A stretch of DNA of 9,525 nucleotides from Rhizobiales bacterium CCH10-E5 (lineage in GTDB: Bacteria > Pseudomonadota > Alphaproteobacteria > Rhizobiales > Beijerinckiaceae): NCBI GenBank assembly GCA_001556125.1, contig LSIG01000224.1, forward strand, positions 1 to 9,525. Reading direction: 5' to 3'. Below are positions 1-8,515 of this stretch, piece by piece. The stretch's first letter is position 1; each line of letters starts with the position of its first letter. The notes under the pieces were generated by a model. It had not been told where the DNA came from. It saw nothing but the letters and a program-made list of their open reading frames with translations, and ran no database searches. Both the position numbers and the translations under genes were made by a program.

Positions 1-611
1 GCCACAGAGGGCTGGGCCGGAGCCGTGCGGCTCTGCGGTGCGACAGGCGGCGTCGGCGACGTGGGCGCGCTCGGAGCCGCCGAGGGGGCCGGGGCAGCGG
101 GCGCCGGCGCGGCGCGGTTTGGCGGCGCGGCCGGTGTCTCGGGTGCGCGGCGCTCGTCGGAAGAAGGGCGCTCGGCCGGAGCGCGACGCTCAGGTGCCGC
201 TGCCGGCGGGCGCGGCGGCGTCGGCCGCACGGCGGGTTCGGCGTCGGCGGGCGGCACCGGGACCGGGCGCGCACCGGGCTGGCCGGCGGGCGGGGCGGAG
301 ATCTGCGGCGCCGGGCGGGGCATCGGCGGGTCGCGTCGCGGTTCCGGTGACGCCTCGGCCGGAGCCGGGGCGCGGGGCGCGGCCGGCGGGGCGGCGCTGG
401 GAGCCTGCGGGGCGTTCGGACGCTGGACGGACGGCGGCGCGCCAGGCCCGCGCGGCGCGGCGGGGGGACCCTCGGGGGCGTCGGCCGGCGGCGGCGCCTG
501 GGCGAGTTCGGGGAAGCCGCCCGGAGCGGCGGCGATGCCTCCGCCGGCCTGCGACAGAACGAGGGCGGGGAGGATGGTGCCGACCAGAAGCCAGTGCTTG
601 GTACGCGTCAT
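1..611 (-). CDS. Exported Ala/Pro-rich protein, N-terminal part (possibly OmpA family)
   Basis: The frame is open from an ATG at 611 to the left edge, giving 203 residues with no stop, so the gene continues outside the window. It begins MTRTKHWLLVGTILPALVLS, a basic start followed by a hydrophobic core. A plausible signal-peptidase site lies after GGIAA or GGIAAA, about residue 28-29. Nearly everything after residue 38 is Pro, Ala, Arg and Glu, with runs such as APPPADAPEGPPAAP and PAAPPNRAAPAPAAPAPSAA. This indicates a long disordered segment in the periplasm or cell wall space. Hyphomicrobiales OmpA-family proteins often have such a Pro/Ala segment before a C-terminal peptidoglycan-binding domain, but that domain is not in view, so the family is a guess. 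A competing reading from 678 in another frame lacks the signal-peptide pattern and stops at 190. Ribosome binding is weak (CGGA just upstream). Confidence is good that it is a gene and low for the family. Confidence 0.7.
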   Translation of the reverse strand, partial: MTRTKHWLLVGTILPALVLSQAGGGIAAAPGGFPELAQAPPPADAPEGPPAAPRGPGAPPSVQRPNAPQAPSAAPPAAPRAPAPAEASPEPRRDPPMPRPAPQISAPPAGQPGARPVPVPPADAEPAVRPTPPRPPAAAPERRAPAERPSSDERRAPETPAAPPNRAAPAPAAPAPSAAPSAPTSPTPPVAPQSRTAPAQPSV

Positions 612-658
612 GAAATCCGTTTCCGTTTTCGACTGCGAGCGAGAACGCGCCGGATGCG

Positions 659-676
659 CTGAACCCGTCCTGAACC
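659..676 (-). promoter_or_regulatory. Tandem 7-mer direct repeat upstream of the exported-protein gene
   Basis: On the plus strand CTGAACC occurs at 659-665 and again at 670-676, which is GGTTCAG twice in the direction of the gene starting at 611. The copies are 11 bp apart, one helical turn, so they lie on the same DNA face. Such spacing is typical of tandem sites for OmpR/PhoB-type response regulators. No regulator can be named from the sequence, and no convincing -35/-10 pair was seen beside it. Confidence 0.35.
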
Positions 677-693
677 AAAAACGGCGGAAATCT

Positions 694-718
694 GGCCCGG
701 TTCCGCGCAGACCGGGCC
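694..718 (-). terminator. Terminator-like hairpin after the deacetylase gene
   Basis: GGCCCGGT (694-701) and ACCGGGCC (711-718) form a perfect 8-bp G/C-rich stem with a 9-base loop. It sits 10 bases past the deacetylase stop codon (729-731). On the minus strand the stem is followed by AGATTT and a little later by TTTTT, so the U tract is imperfect. It probably ends the minus-strand operon before the exported-protein gene. Confidence 0.5.
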
Positions 719-728
719 GTCTCCTCCC

Positions 729-1628
729 TCAGATGCCGGCCTGCTCCTTCACGAAGGCGGCGATTTCGGCATGGCTGGCGAACCAGACACCCGGCATCTC
801 CTTGATGTGGGCGATCAGCTTCTCGAGGATCCAGATGCGCGAGCGATAGGTGATGACATGCGGGTGCATCGTCAGAAGGAAGAGCCCGCCCTCCTCATAG
901 GCGCGGTCGAATTCGCGCCGGAAGATGTCGAAGACGGCCTCGGGCGGCGTGTAGGGCCGTAGGGCCTGGAAGCGGTTCATGTTGAAATAGACCGCGTCGT
1001 CGCGGATCCATTCGACCGGCAGTTCGACCATGCCGGTCGGCTCGCCCTTCTCGATGATCTCGTAGGGGTCGTCATCGGCGAAGAGCGAGGAATCGTAGAG
1101 CAGGCCGAGTTCGCGCTCGACCGACAGCGTCACCTCGGAGAAGTCCCAGGAGGGGGTGCGCATGCCGACCGGGCGGACGCCGGTGATCTTCTCCAGCGTG
1201 TCGGCGGAGCGCAGATGCAGTTCGCGCTCGGCGTCCGGCGGAACCGCCGTGTTGACCTCGTGGATCCAGCCATGCAGGCCGATCTCGTGGCCCTCGGCGA
1301 TGACGCGGCGCTGCTCGTCGGGATAGAGCAGCGCGGTGACGGCGGGCACGAAGAAGGTCGCCTGGATGTCCTCCTTCTTCATCAGTTCGAGGATGCGGGG
1401 CATGCCGACGCGGTTGCCGTATTGCCCCCAGGACAGCCGCCCGACCGACTTGCCGCCGTCGCGCAGTTCATTGGTCTCGTGATCGACGTCGAAGGAGAGC
1501 GCGACCGCGCAGCGCGCCCCGCCCTTCCACTGAGCCGGCTTCAGGTTGCGGCCGGCGCGCACGCGCTCGACCTTGGCGCGCCAGGTTTCCTCGGGCCACT
1601 GCCAGGGCAGGAGTTCGGGTTCGGACAT
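729..1628 (-). CDS. Polysaccharide deacetylase family protein (CE4/NodB fold, PuuE/PgdA-like)
   Basis: A 299-residue protein with the metal-dependent NodB/CE4 hydrolase motifs in order. LSFDVDHE at 44-51 supplies the catalytic and metal Asp residues (D47, D49). TFFV is at 91-94. HGWIH at 119-123 is the HxxxH metal site. MRTPSW at 156-161 is the R-x-P-x-W motif, and LTMHPH at 252-257 ends with the conserved His. There is no signal peptide, so it should act in the cytoplasm. That fits the branch containing H. pylori PgdA-like proteins and the allantoinase PuuE, which hydrolyse amide bonds in small molecules or glycans. The start is ATG 1628, preceded by AAAAGGAGAG. An in-frame ATG at 1679 would add 17 residues encoded by a palindromic element and is rejected. 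It is the last minus-strand gene, 109 bp after the ABC ATPase, with a repeat between. A role on the imported substrate is inferred from position; the exact reaction is unknown. Confidence 0.88.
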   Translation of the reverse strand: MSEPELLPWQWPEETWRAKVERVRAGRNLKPAQWKGGARCAVALSFDVDHETNELRDGGKSVGRLSWGQYGNRVGMPRILELMKKEDIQATFFVPAVTALLYPDEQRRVIAEGHEIGLHGWIHEVNTAVPPDAERELHLRSADTLEKITGVRPVGMRTPSWDFSEVTLSVERELGLLYDSSLFADDDPYEIIEKGEPTGMVELPVEWIRDDAVYFNMNRFQALRPYTPPEAVFDIFRREFDRAYEEGGLFLLTMHPHVITYRSRIWILEKLIAHIKEMPGVWFASHAEIAAFVKEQAGI

Positions 1629-1652
1629 GGGGTCTCTCCTTTTGTCGAGGCA

Positions 1653-1730
1653 CGTCATGCTCGGGCTCGACCCGAGCATCTCTGGCCGGAGATTCTCGGG
1701 TCTGCGCTGCGCTTCGCCCGAGAATGACGG
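1653..1730. repeat. Palindromic intergenic element, copy 1 (two-armed)
   Basis: An outer stem CGTCAT (1653-1658) with ATGACG (1724-1729) encloses two hairpins. The first is ATGCTCGGG (1657-1665) with CCCGAGCAT (1671-1679), loop CTCGA. The second is ATTCTCGGG (1692-1700) with CCCGAGAAT (1717-1725). The ends share bases with the outer stem, so the forms are alternatives or a cruciform. It fills most of the gap between the ABC ATPase and deacetylase genes. The left 27 bases match the element at 8391 at 24 positions. It resembles dispersed REP/RIME-like elements of Hyphomicrobiales. Confidence 0.75.
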
Positions 1731-1737
1731 AAGAGCG

Positions 1738-3437
<1,700 letters not shown>

Positions 3438-3441
<4 letters not shown>

Positions 3442-4334
3442 CGCTTCAGCCTCGGATTGACCTGGTCGCGGATGCGGTCGCCGACGAGGTTGATGGCGAC
3501 GATCAGCACGATCAGGGCGATGCCGGGATAGATCGAGATCCAGTAGCGGCCCGACAGCATGTACTGGAAGCCGTTGGAGATCAGCATGCCGAGCGAGGGC
3601 TCGGTCACGGGGAGCCCGACGCCGAGGAAGGACAAAGTCGCCTCCAGCGCGATGGCGCTCGCCACCTGGACGGTCGCGACCACGATCAGCGGCGGCAGGC
3701 AGTTCGGGAAAATGTGCTTCACCACCACGCGCCAGGCCGGCAGCGGCGTCGAGAGCACCGCCTCGACATAGTCTTTGCCGCGCTCGGCGGAGGCCGCGCC
3801 ATGGGCGGTGCGGGCGAAATAGGCGTATTGCGCGGCGGCGAGGGCCGCGATCAGCTGCATCTTGCCCTGGCCGAGCAGGGCCGAGAGGACGAGCGCCAGC
3901 AGGATCGCCGGGAAGGCGAGCTGCAGATCGACCACGCGCATGATGAAGGCTTCCCAGCGCCCGCCGAGATAGGCCGCGCCGACGCCCAGCGCCACGCCGA
4001 TCACGAAGGCGAGCGAACCGGCGATCAGCCCCATCTGGAGCGAGATGCGCAGACCGTAGAGGATGGCCGAGAACAGGTCGCGCCCCTGCGCATCGGTGCC
4101 GAGGATATGGGTGTAGCCGGCCGAGCCGACATAGCCCGGCGGCCGGCGCGCATCCATCAGCACGAGATTGGCGAGGTCGTAGGGGTTCTGCGGGGCGACC
4201 AGCGGCGCGAAGATCGCGACGCCGAGCATCAGGAGCACGACGACGAGCGCCGCGACCGCGACCTTGCTCTCCTGGAACTCGGCCCAGAAGCGCGCGACCG
4301 GGGAGATCTCTCTGGCGGGAAGCGGCTGTTTCAT
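3438..4334 (-). CDS. ABC transporter permease, DppC/GsiD type
   Basis: A 298-residue inner-membrane permease. There is a short cytoplasmic N-terminus, then a membrane segment at about 25-47 (VAVAALVVVLLMLGVAIFAP). A periplasmic loop leads into the DppC hallmark HILGTDAQGRDLFSAILYG at 76-94. Further membrane segments follow at about 100-122, 132-154, 212-232 and 268-286. The EAA loop that docks on the ATPase is around YVEAVLSTPLPAWRVVVKH at 189-207. Length is normal for the family. It pairs with the preceding permease to form the translocation pore. ATG 4334 overlaps the upstream gene's stop by ATGA and lacks a clear ribosome site of its own, so translational coupling is likely. Its own stop overlaps the ATPase start the same way. 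Confidence 0.94.
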
Positions 4335-5305
4335 CGCGAGCCCGCCCGGCGTAGCCGCGGATCGAGCCCGACATAGGCGAGATCGACGAGGAAGTTGATC
4401 ATGATGAAGACGAAGGAGACGAGCATCAGATAGGCGACCATCACCGGCCGATCGAGCGAGGTGATCGAGTCGATGATCAGCTTGCCGATGCCCGGCCAGG
4501 AGAAGATCGTCTCGGTGACGACGGCGAAGGCCAGCGTCGAGGCGAATTCGAGCCCGAAGACAGTGACGAGCGGGATCGCGATCAGCCGCAGCACATGCCG
4601 GCGCAGCACTGTCCATTCGGACAGGCCGGCGGCGCGGGCGAACTTCACCGTGTCCGACAGCATCGCCTCGCGGGTGCCGGCGCGGGCGAGACGGGTCATC
4701 AGCGCGAGCTTGAAGAAGGCCAGATTGCACGCCGGCAGCAGGAGATGGCTCAGGCCGTTGGCGGTGAGGAAGCTCCACTCGACGCCGAAAAGCGGAAGGG
4801 TCGCGCCGCGCCCGCCGGCCGGCAGCCATTGCAGCTCGACGGCGAAGGCCATGATCAGGACGAGGCCGATCCAGAAGGTCGGCACCGAGAAGCCGAGGAT
4901 CGAGACCGTCATGATCGCCTTGGCGGCGAAGCCGTCCGGTCGATAGCCGGCATAGATGCCCGCGGGAATGCCGATCAGCGCCGCGCCGACGACCGCCGCC
5001 AGCGTCAGCTCCAGCGTCGCCGGCAGCCGCGACAGGATGAGGTCGAGCACCGGCATGCCGAAGACGAAGGAGCGGCCGAAATCGCCCTGCAGGATGCGGC
5101 CGAGGAAGGTGAAGTACTGGACGTAGAGCGGCTGATCGAGCCCGTAGCGCGCGATCGTCTCCAGCCGGATGTCCTGGCTGACATCGGGGCCGATCAGCAC
5201 GTCGATCGGGTTGCCGATGGCGTAGACGCCGACGAAGACCAGCGCCGACATCACGAGCATGACGACGAGCGCCTGCCCCAGCCTGCCGAGGATATGGGCT
5301 AACAT
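4331..5305 (-). CDS. ABC transporter permease, DppB/GsiC type
   Basis: A 324-residue inner-membrane permease. The N-terminus (ILGRLGQALVVMLVMSAL) is the usual DppB opening with the first membrane segment at about 10-30. A periplasmic region carries GLDQPLYVQYFTFLGRILQGD at about 55-75 (the usual 'LDxPxxxQY' block). Membrane segments follow at about 98-120, 132-158, 184-204, 243-265 and 290-312. The EAA loop is near KFARAAGLSEWTVLRRH at 221-237, and SWPGIGKL at 269-276 is a conserved DppB stretch. ATG 5305 is chosen because the family begins here; sequence further upstream in frame reads through a repeat remnant. Only a distant GGAGGG, about 20 bases upstream, resembles a ribosome site, so initiation may be weak. 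It overlaps the next permease by four bases. Confidence 0.93.
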   Translation of the reverse strand: MLAHILGRLGQALVVMLVMSALVFVGVYAIGNPIDVLIGPDVSQDIRLETIARYGLDQPLYVQYFTFLGRILQGDFGRSFVFGMPVLDLILSRLPATLELTLAAVVGAALIGIPAGIYAGYRPDGFAAKAIMTVSILGFSVPTFWIGLVLIMAFAVELQWLPAGGRGATLPLFGVEWSFLTANGLSHLLLPACNLAFFKLALMTRLARAGTREAMLSDTVKFARAAGLSEWTVLRRHVLRLIAIPLVTVFGLEFASTLAFAVVTETIFSWPGIGKLIIDSITSLDRPVMVAYLMLVSFVFIMINFLVDLAYVGLDPRLRRAGSR

Positions 5306-5326
5306 GGCGTGAACCGTCGGCGGGCC

Positions 5327-5370
5327 CTCCGAGCCCTCATCCTGAGGAGCGCCGCAGGATCTGGACGGAG
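5327..5370. repeat. Palindromic intergenic element remnant between creatininase and permease genes
   Basis: The 79-bp gap holds CCTCATCCTGAGG (5335-5347), with CCTCA/TGAGG arms. An alternative stem is ATCCTG (5339-5344) with CAGGAT (5355-5360), and an outer CTCCG (5327-5331)/CGGAG (5366-5370) could enclose it. The motif 'ccctcatcctgaggagc' resembles a dispersed element often seen in Hyphomicrobiales intergenic DNA. Only part of such an element seems present. Confidence 0.45.
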
Positions 5371-5384
5371 AGAGGAGAAAGCCA

Positions 5385-6086
5385 TCAAGGCCAGCTCTCC
5401 ACCATCGCGGAGCGCGTCTCCTCGACGCCGACCTGCCAGAGAGCGAGCATCTCGTTGTCGGAGCGCTGGTAGCGGCCTTGAAAATTGCCGTCGCCGAGGA
5501 TCTCGCGTTTTTTCGGCGGCGAGGCGGCCTGGTAGGCGGGGGCGTCGAAGGGCGGCTTGAAGGCGTCGGGCATGGAGACACCTTCCAGCCGCGTCCAGGG
5601 GAAGTTCTCCATCCAGGACGCGTGGGAGGCGGCCGGGTCGACCTCGCGGACCGCGGCCTGGAAGCGCGGCCCCGCCCACCAGTTGTGCAGCCGCACGCTG
5701 GCGTCGGCATGCTTGCCCATCCACTCGGTCGCTAGCGTCATGATCGGCGAATTGCCGCCATGGCCATTGACGAGAACGATGCGGCGGAAGCCGGAGCGAT
5801 AGAAGCCCTCCAGCAGATCCTCCATCACCGCGACATAGGTGCTCATGCGCAGGGAGACGGTGCCGGGATAGGCGGCAAAGCCCGGCGTCATACCATAGGC
5901 CAGCACGGGAAAGACCGGCAGGCCGAGCGGCTCGGCCGCCTCGCCCGCCACGCGCTCGGCGAGGATCGCGTCCGTCGCGAGGCTGAGATAGGCGTGCTGC
6001 TCGACGCAACCCAGCGGCAGCACGCAGCGATCGTCGCGCTGCGCCTGCGCCTCGATCTGCATCCAGTTCATTTCGGCGACACGCAC
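5385..6086 (-). CDS. Creatininase family amidohydrolase
   Basis: A 233-residue protein of the creatininase/MftE family, metal-dependent cytoplasmic enzymes that open small cyclic amides or clip peptide ends. LPLGCVEQH at 23-31 supplies metal ligands E29 and H31. D39 follows in SLATD. NGHGGN at 107-112 is the family signature, and SHASWMENFPW at 154-164 corresponds to the later His/Glu motif (H155, E160). In place of the classical EQHGPHLPxxxD it reads EQHAYLSLATD, one residue shorter and without the second His. It probably belongs to a separate subfamily with another substrate than creatinine. The start is GTG 6086, with AAGGA 7 bases upstream; the ATG at 6071 has no ribosome site. It is the first gene of the minus-strand operon and diverges from marR, so it is probably controlled from 6087-6239. 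The real substrate is not predictable. Confidence 0.88.
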   Translation of the reverse strand: MRVAEMNWMQIEAQAQRDDRCVLPLGCVEQHAYLSLATDAILAERVAGEAAEPLGLPVFPVLAYGMTPGFAAYPGTVSLRMSTYVAVMEDLLEGFYRSGFRRIVLVNGHGGNSPIMTLATEWMGKHADASVRLHNWWAGPRFQAAVREVDPAASHASWMENFPWTRLEGVSMPDAFKPPFDAPAYQAASPPKKREILGDGNFQGRYQRSDNEMLALWQVGVEETRSAMVESWP

Positions 6087-6179
6087 GGCCCGGTCCTTGC
6101 TTCAGCGTCTTTGCGCCGCGCCCCGCAAGAATCGCGTTGCCCGCGCGACAAGGCTCCACCATCCTCGTCTTTCTCATCC

Positions 6180-6208
6180 TTGACTCTGGCGCCGGACAGC
6201 GTCAAGTT
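6180..6208 (+). promoter_or_regulatory. Possible marR promoter
   Basis: TTGACT at 6180-6185 is a good -35 match. At 17-bp spacing the -10 position is CAAGTT (6203-6208), a poor match that overlaps the left half of the palindrome. If real, a regulator bound to the palindrome would block the -10 region. This is read from sequence only. Confidence 0.35.
6200..6205 (-). promoter_or_regulatory. Possible -35 of the divergent creatininase-transporter operon
   Basis: On the minus strand 6205-6200 reads TTGACG, facing the TTGACT of the marR side. The matching -10 near 6181-6176 (AAGGAT) is weak. It would place both divergent promoters within about 35 bp and next to the palindrome, so one bound protein could control both. 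Low certainty. Confidence 0.25.
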
Positions 6209-6220
6209 CCATTTGGAACT
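6205..6220. promoter_or_regulatory. 16-bp palindromic operator candidate
   Basis: AGTTCCATTTGGAACT has 7-bp perfect inverted arms (AGTTCCA/TGGAACT) around TT. It ends 19 bases before the marR ATG, inside the only divergent control region of the locus. Length and symmetry suit a dimeric MarR-type protein, whose operators usually lie in such places. No second full copy was found in the window. Confidence 0.65.
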
Positions 6221-6239
6221 AAGTGGTGGGGAGGTGGCC

Positions 6240-6791
6240 ATGCGGCGTGCGCCGACGGCTGTTTCGCAGGTCGGCACGGCGCGCGAGAAGGCGCTGAGCG
6301 AGCTCGACCCGCTGACGGTGACCAAGCTCTGGGACAATCCCTGCTGGCTGTCCTTCCGGCTCAACTTCGTTGCGTTCCGCTTCAACGACCCCGTCTATCG
6401 CTGGATCGAGACCCGCTACGGCCTGGTGCGCCCGGAATTCGTGGCGCTCTATGCCGTCGGTCTGCGCGACGGGGTCGCCGCCAAGAACATCGTCGCCTCC
6501 TCCGGCCTGCCCAAGAATACGCTCAGCCGCGCAATCCAGCGGCTGCTGCAGCGGCGCCTGCTGCGGCGGGAGACCGATCCGGAGGATCTGCGCAGCTTCG
6601 TGCTCTATCTGACGGGACCGGGCCGCGCGATCTTCGAGGAAACGATGCCGCTGATGATCCAGCAACAGACGGCGATGCTGTCTGCGCTGACCGACGCCGA
6701 GCAGCGCCAGTTCTGCGAACTGATGGACAAGCTGGTGATCGCCTCACCGACCTGGCCCAACGATCTCGAAAAAGAGGGAACCGCATCATGA
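6240..6791 (+). CDS. MarR-family winged-helix transcriptional regulator
   Basis: A 183-residue protein. The helical N-terminal part (about 20-75) would form the dimer interface. The winged helix-turn-helix spans about 78-134: VAAKNIVASSGLPKNTLSRA holds the HTH with its recognition helix, followed by the wing around RRETDPEDLRSFVLYLT. A C-terminal helix (135-165) completes the MarR pattern. ATG 6240 is preceded by GGGGAGG at good spacing; sequence further upstream in frame is antisense to the creatininase gene. The stop overlaps the start of the binding-protein gene by ATGA, so regulator and transporter component are made together. It probably binds the palindrome at 6205-6220 and controls itself and perhaps the divergent operon, released by the imported compound or a product. 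Whether it represses or activates is unknown. Confidence 0.88.
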   Translation: MRRAPTAVSQVGTAREKALSELDPLTVTKLWDNPCWLSFRLNFVAFRFNDPVYRWIETRYGLVRPEFVALYAVGLRDGVAAKNIVASSGLPKNTLSRAIQRLLQRRLLRRETDPEDLRSFVLYLTGPGRAIFEETMPLMIQQQTAMLSALTDAEQRQFCELMDKLVIASPTWPNDLEKEGTAS

Positions 6792-8377
6792 ACATCCACA
6801 TCGCCCGCGTCGCCGCCCTGGCCCTGGTGCTCGGGGCCTCGGTCTCGACGGCCGCGCTCGCGCAGAACCTGACCATCGGCGTCCGCGCCGGCCCGGATTC
6901 GATCGACCCGCATTTCACCGCGACCGGCACCCATGCCGAGTCGCTGAAGCACATCTTCGACACGCTGACCTGGTCGGGCGACAAGCTGCAGATCGAGCCG
7001 CGCCTCGCCACCAGCTGGAAGGCGATCAAGCCCGACACCTGGGAGTTCAAGCTGCGCTCAGGCGTCAAATTCCATGACGGTTCGGACTTCACCGCCGAGG
7101 ACGTCAAGTTCTCGATCGAGCGCATCCCGGTCGTCTCGGGCCCCAATCCGACGACGATCTACACGCGCCGCGTCAAGGAGGTGAAGATCATCGACCCGCT
7201 GACGGTCCACATCGTCACCGACGGGCCGGCGCCGAACCTGCCCAACGACTTCATCCGCCTGTTCATCGTCTCGTCCAAGGCCGCGGCCGGCCTGACCAAG
7301 GACAACGCCAACGAGACCTTCAACTCCGGCAAGGCCGCGATCGGCACCGGCCCCTACAAGTTCGTCTCCTGGACGCCGAAGGACCAGCTCGTGCTGGAGC
7401 GCTTCGACGGCTACTGGGGCCCGAAGGAGCCCTGGGCGCGCGTCGTGCGCAAGGAGCTGCCCAATGACGCCGCCCGTGTCGCCCAGCTGAAGGCCGGCCA
7501 GGTCGACATCATCGTGCGCGCGCCGGCCTCCGACGTCGCGACGCTGAAGCGCGACCCGAAGCTCTCGGTCGCCACGATCGACACGGTCTATGTCTTCAAC
7601 ATGGAAATCGACATGCGGGACAAGTCCCCGCAGGTCAGCGCCAAGGACGGCTCGCCCCTGCCGAAGAACCCGCTGCAGGACCCCCGCGTGCGCGAGGCGA
7701 TCGATCTCGCCATCGACCGGCCGGCCCTCGTCGAGATCGCGATGGAAGGCCTCGGCGCGCCGGTCAACCAGTTGGTCACCTCCAGCATCGCCGGCTTCAA
7801 CAAGAGCCTGCCGCCGCTGAAGGTCGATCTCGCCCGCGCCAAGAAGCTGCTCGAGGAGGCCGGCTACCCCAACGGCTTCAAGACCACCTTCTCCTTCACC
7901 AATGACCGCCTGCCGGGTGACCGCCAGGTCGGCACTTCGGTGGCGCAGATGCTGGCGCGCATCGGCCTCGACGTCACCGCCAATGCCCAGACGGCGGCCG
8001 TGTTCTTCCCGGCCCGGACGCGCGGCGAGTTCTCGCTCGCCATGTCGGGCTGGGGCACGCTGACCGGCGAGGCGAACTACACGCTGTCCTCCGTGGTCCA
8101 TTCCAACGATCCGGCCAAGAAGCTCGGCGCCTTCAACGTGCTCGGCTACAAGAACCCCGATCTCGACAAGCTGATCCAGGACGCTTCGGTCGAGCTCGAC
8201 GAAGCCAAGCGCAACGACCTGCTCGCGCAGGCCAACGCCATCGTCGCCAAGGACCGGCCGCGCCTGCCGATCGTCGCGGTGGGTTCGGCCTGGGCGATGC
8301 AGAAGGACAAGGTGACGATCGCCCCGCGCGTCGACGAGGACACGCTGGCGATGGACATCAAGCCCGCCAAGAAGTGA
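6788..8377 (+). CDS. ABC transporter periplasmic solute-binding protein, family 5 (DppA/GsiB-like)
   Basis: A 529-residue exported protein. Residues 1-25 are a Sec signal peptide (MNIHIARVAALALVLGASVS, then TAALA before QN) with no lipobox Cys, so the mature protein is soluble in the periplasm. Family 5 hallmarks include the early IDPHFTAT, LATSW at 73-77, and the signature block WEFKLRSGVKFHDGSDFTAE at 85-104 followed by DVKFSIER. GTGPYKFVSW is at 187-196, and AREAIDLAIDR-like sequence (RVREAIDLAID) lies in the second lobe. The length is close to GsiB/DppA. It captures the substrate and delivers it to the divergently encoded permeases; it is the only binding protein in the locus. ATG 6788 overlaps the marR stop by four bases and has GAGGGA upstream. 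Ligand type (dipeptide, glutathione, modified peptide) cannot be read from sequence alone. Confidence 0.93.
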   Translation: MNIHIARVAALALVLGASVSTAALAQNLTIGVRAGPDSIDPHFTATGTHAESLKHIFDTLTWSGDKLQIEPRLATSWKAIKPDTWEFKLRSGVKFHDGSDFTAEDVKFSIERIPVVSGPNPTTIYTRRVKEVKIIDPLTVHIVTDGPAPNLPNDFIRLFIVSSKAAAGLTKDNANETFNSGKAAIGTGPYKFVSWTPKDQLVLERFDGYWGPKEPWARVVRKELPNDAARVAQLKAGQVDIIVRAPASDVATLKRDPKLSVATIDTVYVFNMEIDMRDKSPQVSAKDGSPLPKNPLQDPRVREAIDLAIDRPALVEIAMEGLGAPVNQLVTSSIAGFNKSLPPLKVDLARAKKLLEEAGYPNGFKTTFSFTNDRLPGDRQVGTSVAQMLARIGLDVTANAQTAAVFFPARTRGEFSLAMSGWGTLTGEANYTLSSVVHSNDPAKKLGAFNVLGYKNPDLDKLIQDASVELDEAKRNDLLAQANAIVAKDRPRLPIVAVGSAWAMQKDKVTIAPRVDEDTLAMDIKPAKK

Positions 8378-8390
8378 GGCGAGCCACTGC

Positions 8391-8480
8391 CGTCATGGTC
8401 GGGCTCGTCCCGACCATCCACGCCTCCGCGCATCGCGCTTGGCGCAGACGTGGATGCTCGCCACAAGGGCGAGCATGACG
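8391..8480. repeat. Palindromic intergenic element, copy 2 (three-armed)
   Basis: The outer stem CGTCAT (8391-8396)/ATGACG (8475-8480) encloses three hairpins. They are ATGGTCGGG/CCCGACCAT (8395-8417, loop CTCGT), ATCCACG (8416-8422)/CGTGGAT (8449-8455), and ATGCTCGCC/GGCGAGCAT (8454-8476, loop ACAAG). Together they can draw a cloverleaf-like fold. It fills most of the gap between the binding-protein and peptidase genes and begins 13 bases after the stop, so it may end or stabilise the upstream transcript. It is related to the element at 1653-1730. Confidence 0.8.
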
Positions 8481-8515
8481 GGCCCGGTTCTCGCGCCGTT
8501 CCAGAAAGACCCGTC

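Noticed and set aside
190..678. Alternative minus-strand frame over the exported-protein gene
   Set aside because: It has no signal-peptide pattern after its start and becomes Arg-rich, whereas the frame from 611 gives a signal peptide and clean Ala/Pro sequence to the window edge.
1629..1679. N-terminal extension of the deacetylase from ATG 1679
   Set aside because: The added 17 residues are encoded by a palindromic element, and the ATG at 1628 has a good ribosome binding site.
1653..1730. Palindromes as a CRISPR or integron-like array
   Set aside because: Copies are single, intergenic and widely separated, with no regular spacers, cas genes or integrase nearby.
7058..8101. Minus-strand open frame of 347 codons opposite the binding-protein gene
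   Set aside because: Low-complexity antisense frame with no family resemblance; the opposite strand carries a clear family 5 binding protein.
8498..8503. GTTCCA before the peptidase gene as a second regulator site
   Set aside because: It is only a half-site with no matching TGGAAC nearby, so a chance match is likely.
8450..8515. N-terminal extension of the peptidase from ATG 8450
   Set aside because: The extension largely reads through the repeat at 8391-8480, and the family begins at the ALAIHGG block just after ATG 8516.
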